This document shows, piece after piece, positions 50,079 through 50,394 of a stretch of 50,394 nt of DNA (positions are counted from its first letter, which is position 1; every line of letters starts with the position of its first letter). A program made the translations under genes and the position numbers. The stretch is from NCBI RefSeq assembly GCF_003666245.1, contig NZ_MJLZ01000032.1, positions 1 to 50,394 on the forward strand, written 5' to 3'. Under the pieces are notes generated by a model, which had not been told where the DNA came from, did not search any database, and was given only the letters and a program-made list of their open reading frames with translations. This DNA comes from Brenneria alni. GTDB taxonomy: Bacteria; Pseudomonadota; Gammaproteobacteria; Enterobacterales; Enterobacteriaceae.

Positions 50079-50154
50079 TGGCAGGGGCGGAGAGACTCGA
50101 ACTCCCAACACCCGGTTTTGGAGACCGGTGCTCTACCAATTGAACTACGCCCCT
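50079..50154 (-). tRNA. trpT: tRNA-Trp (anticodon CCA)
   Basis: A 76-base tRNA starting AGGGGCGTAGTTCAATTGG, with anticodon stem-loop ACCGGTCTCCAAAACCGG and encoded CCA. It is the last gene of the rRNA operon, as in E. coli rrnC. Confidence 0.97.
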
Positions 50155-50162
50155 AAATAGGG

Positions 50163-50239
50163 TGGCGGAACGGACGGGGCTCGAACCCGCGACCCCCTGC
50201 GTGACAGGCAGGTATTCTAACCAACTGAACTACCGCTCC
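50163..50239 (-). tRNA. aspT: tRNA-Asp (anticodon GTC)
   Basis: A 77-base tRNA starting GGAGCGGTAGTTCAGTTGG, with anticodon loop CTGTCAC and encoded CCA. It follows the 5S gene and precedes tRNA-Trp. Confidence 0.97.
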
Positions 50240-50357
50240 ACCGATTCTTTTACGCGTATCTTCCTGATACTTTGCCCATCAGGGCCTGCATTCCGTTGCT
50301 CAGACTCATTTTTCGAGCCCGTCGATTATCAGATGTCACTCTAATAATCCGTGTTTG

Positions 50358-50394
50358 ATGCCTGGCAGTTCCCTACTCTCACATGGGGAGACCC
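50358..50394 (-). rRNA. rrfC: 5S rRNA, 3' end, cut by window edge
   Basis: The minus strand reads GGGTCTCCCCATGTGAGAG then TAGGGAACTGCCAGGCAT, the conserved 3' part of enterobacterial 5S rRNA. The tRNA-Asp and tRNA-Trp genes after it identify the rrnC-type operon. Confidence 0.93.

Noticed and set aside
50162-50344. 60-codon plus-strand frame
   Set aside because: It is antisense to tRNA-Asp, a known source of false gene calls.

Overview
The window is a chromosomal segment of a plant-associated enterobacterium, most likely of the Pectobacteriaceae (Dickeya/Pectobacterium/Brenneria group). The evidence is the E. coli-like backbone order (rrnC end - hdfR - maoP - yifB - ilvLGMEDA - ilvY/ilvC - ppiC - rep - gppA - rhlB - trxA - rho - wec cluster - argX-hisR-leuT-proM), plus an exo-polygalacturonosidase gene of the soft-rot type and type VI secretion (T6SS) hcp/vgrG sequences. 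Identifications rest on reading the translations and on remembered family features; no database search was run.

Layout. Bases 1-8400 are an accessory region lying just 3' of the tRNA-Pro gene. It begins with the 5' end of a vgrG gene and an hcp gene collapsed to 21 codons by an internal deletion. About 0.9 kb of non-coding or decayed DNA follows, then the wreck of a carbohydrate ABC transporter (a 5'-truncated permease and an internally deleted ATPase). Last is an intact six-gene operon on the minus strand: lyase, N-acetyltransferase, amino-acid-type ABC transporter (binding protein, permease, ATPase) and M20 deacetylase. This matches the yxe-type gene cluster for breakdown of S-(2-succino)cysteine, in the version that uses an S-(2-succino) lyase.

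Bases 8416-8901 hold four tRNA genes (Arg-His-Leu-Pro, transcribed leftwards). Bases 9191-21249 hold the enterobacterial common antigen (ECA) cluster wecA-wzzE-wecB-wecC-rffG-wecD-wecE-wzxE-wecF-wzyE-wecG, tightly packed on the minus strand. It lacks rffH, and the yifK gene usual in E. coli is absent between wecG and argX. Rho, thioredoxin 1, RhlB and GppA follow. The exo-polygalacturonosidase gene pehX sits between gppA and rep. After ppiC comes the divergent proline-use pair putA/putP, then the branched-chain amino acid genes ilvC and ilvY, a secreted staphylococcal-nuclease-like gene, and the ilvGMEDA operon with an intact ilvG and a readable leader peptide/attenuator. The right end has yifB, maoP, hdfR, tRNA-Trp, tRNA-Asp and the 3' end of a 5S rRNA gene.

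How the genes work together: the wec genes build and export ECA; ilv genes make Ile/Val/Leu precursors under attenuation and IlvY control; putA/putP import and oxidise proline; pehX digests pectin fragments outside the cytoplasm; the 2384-7856 operon probably scavenges succinated cysteine as a sulfur source. I found no intact transposase, no CRISPR array and no phage module.
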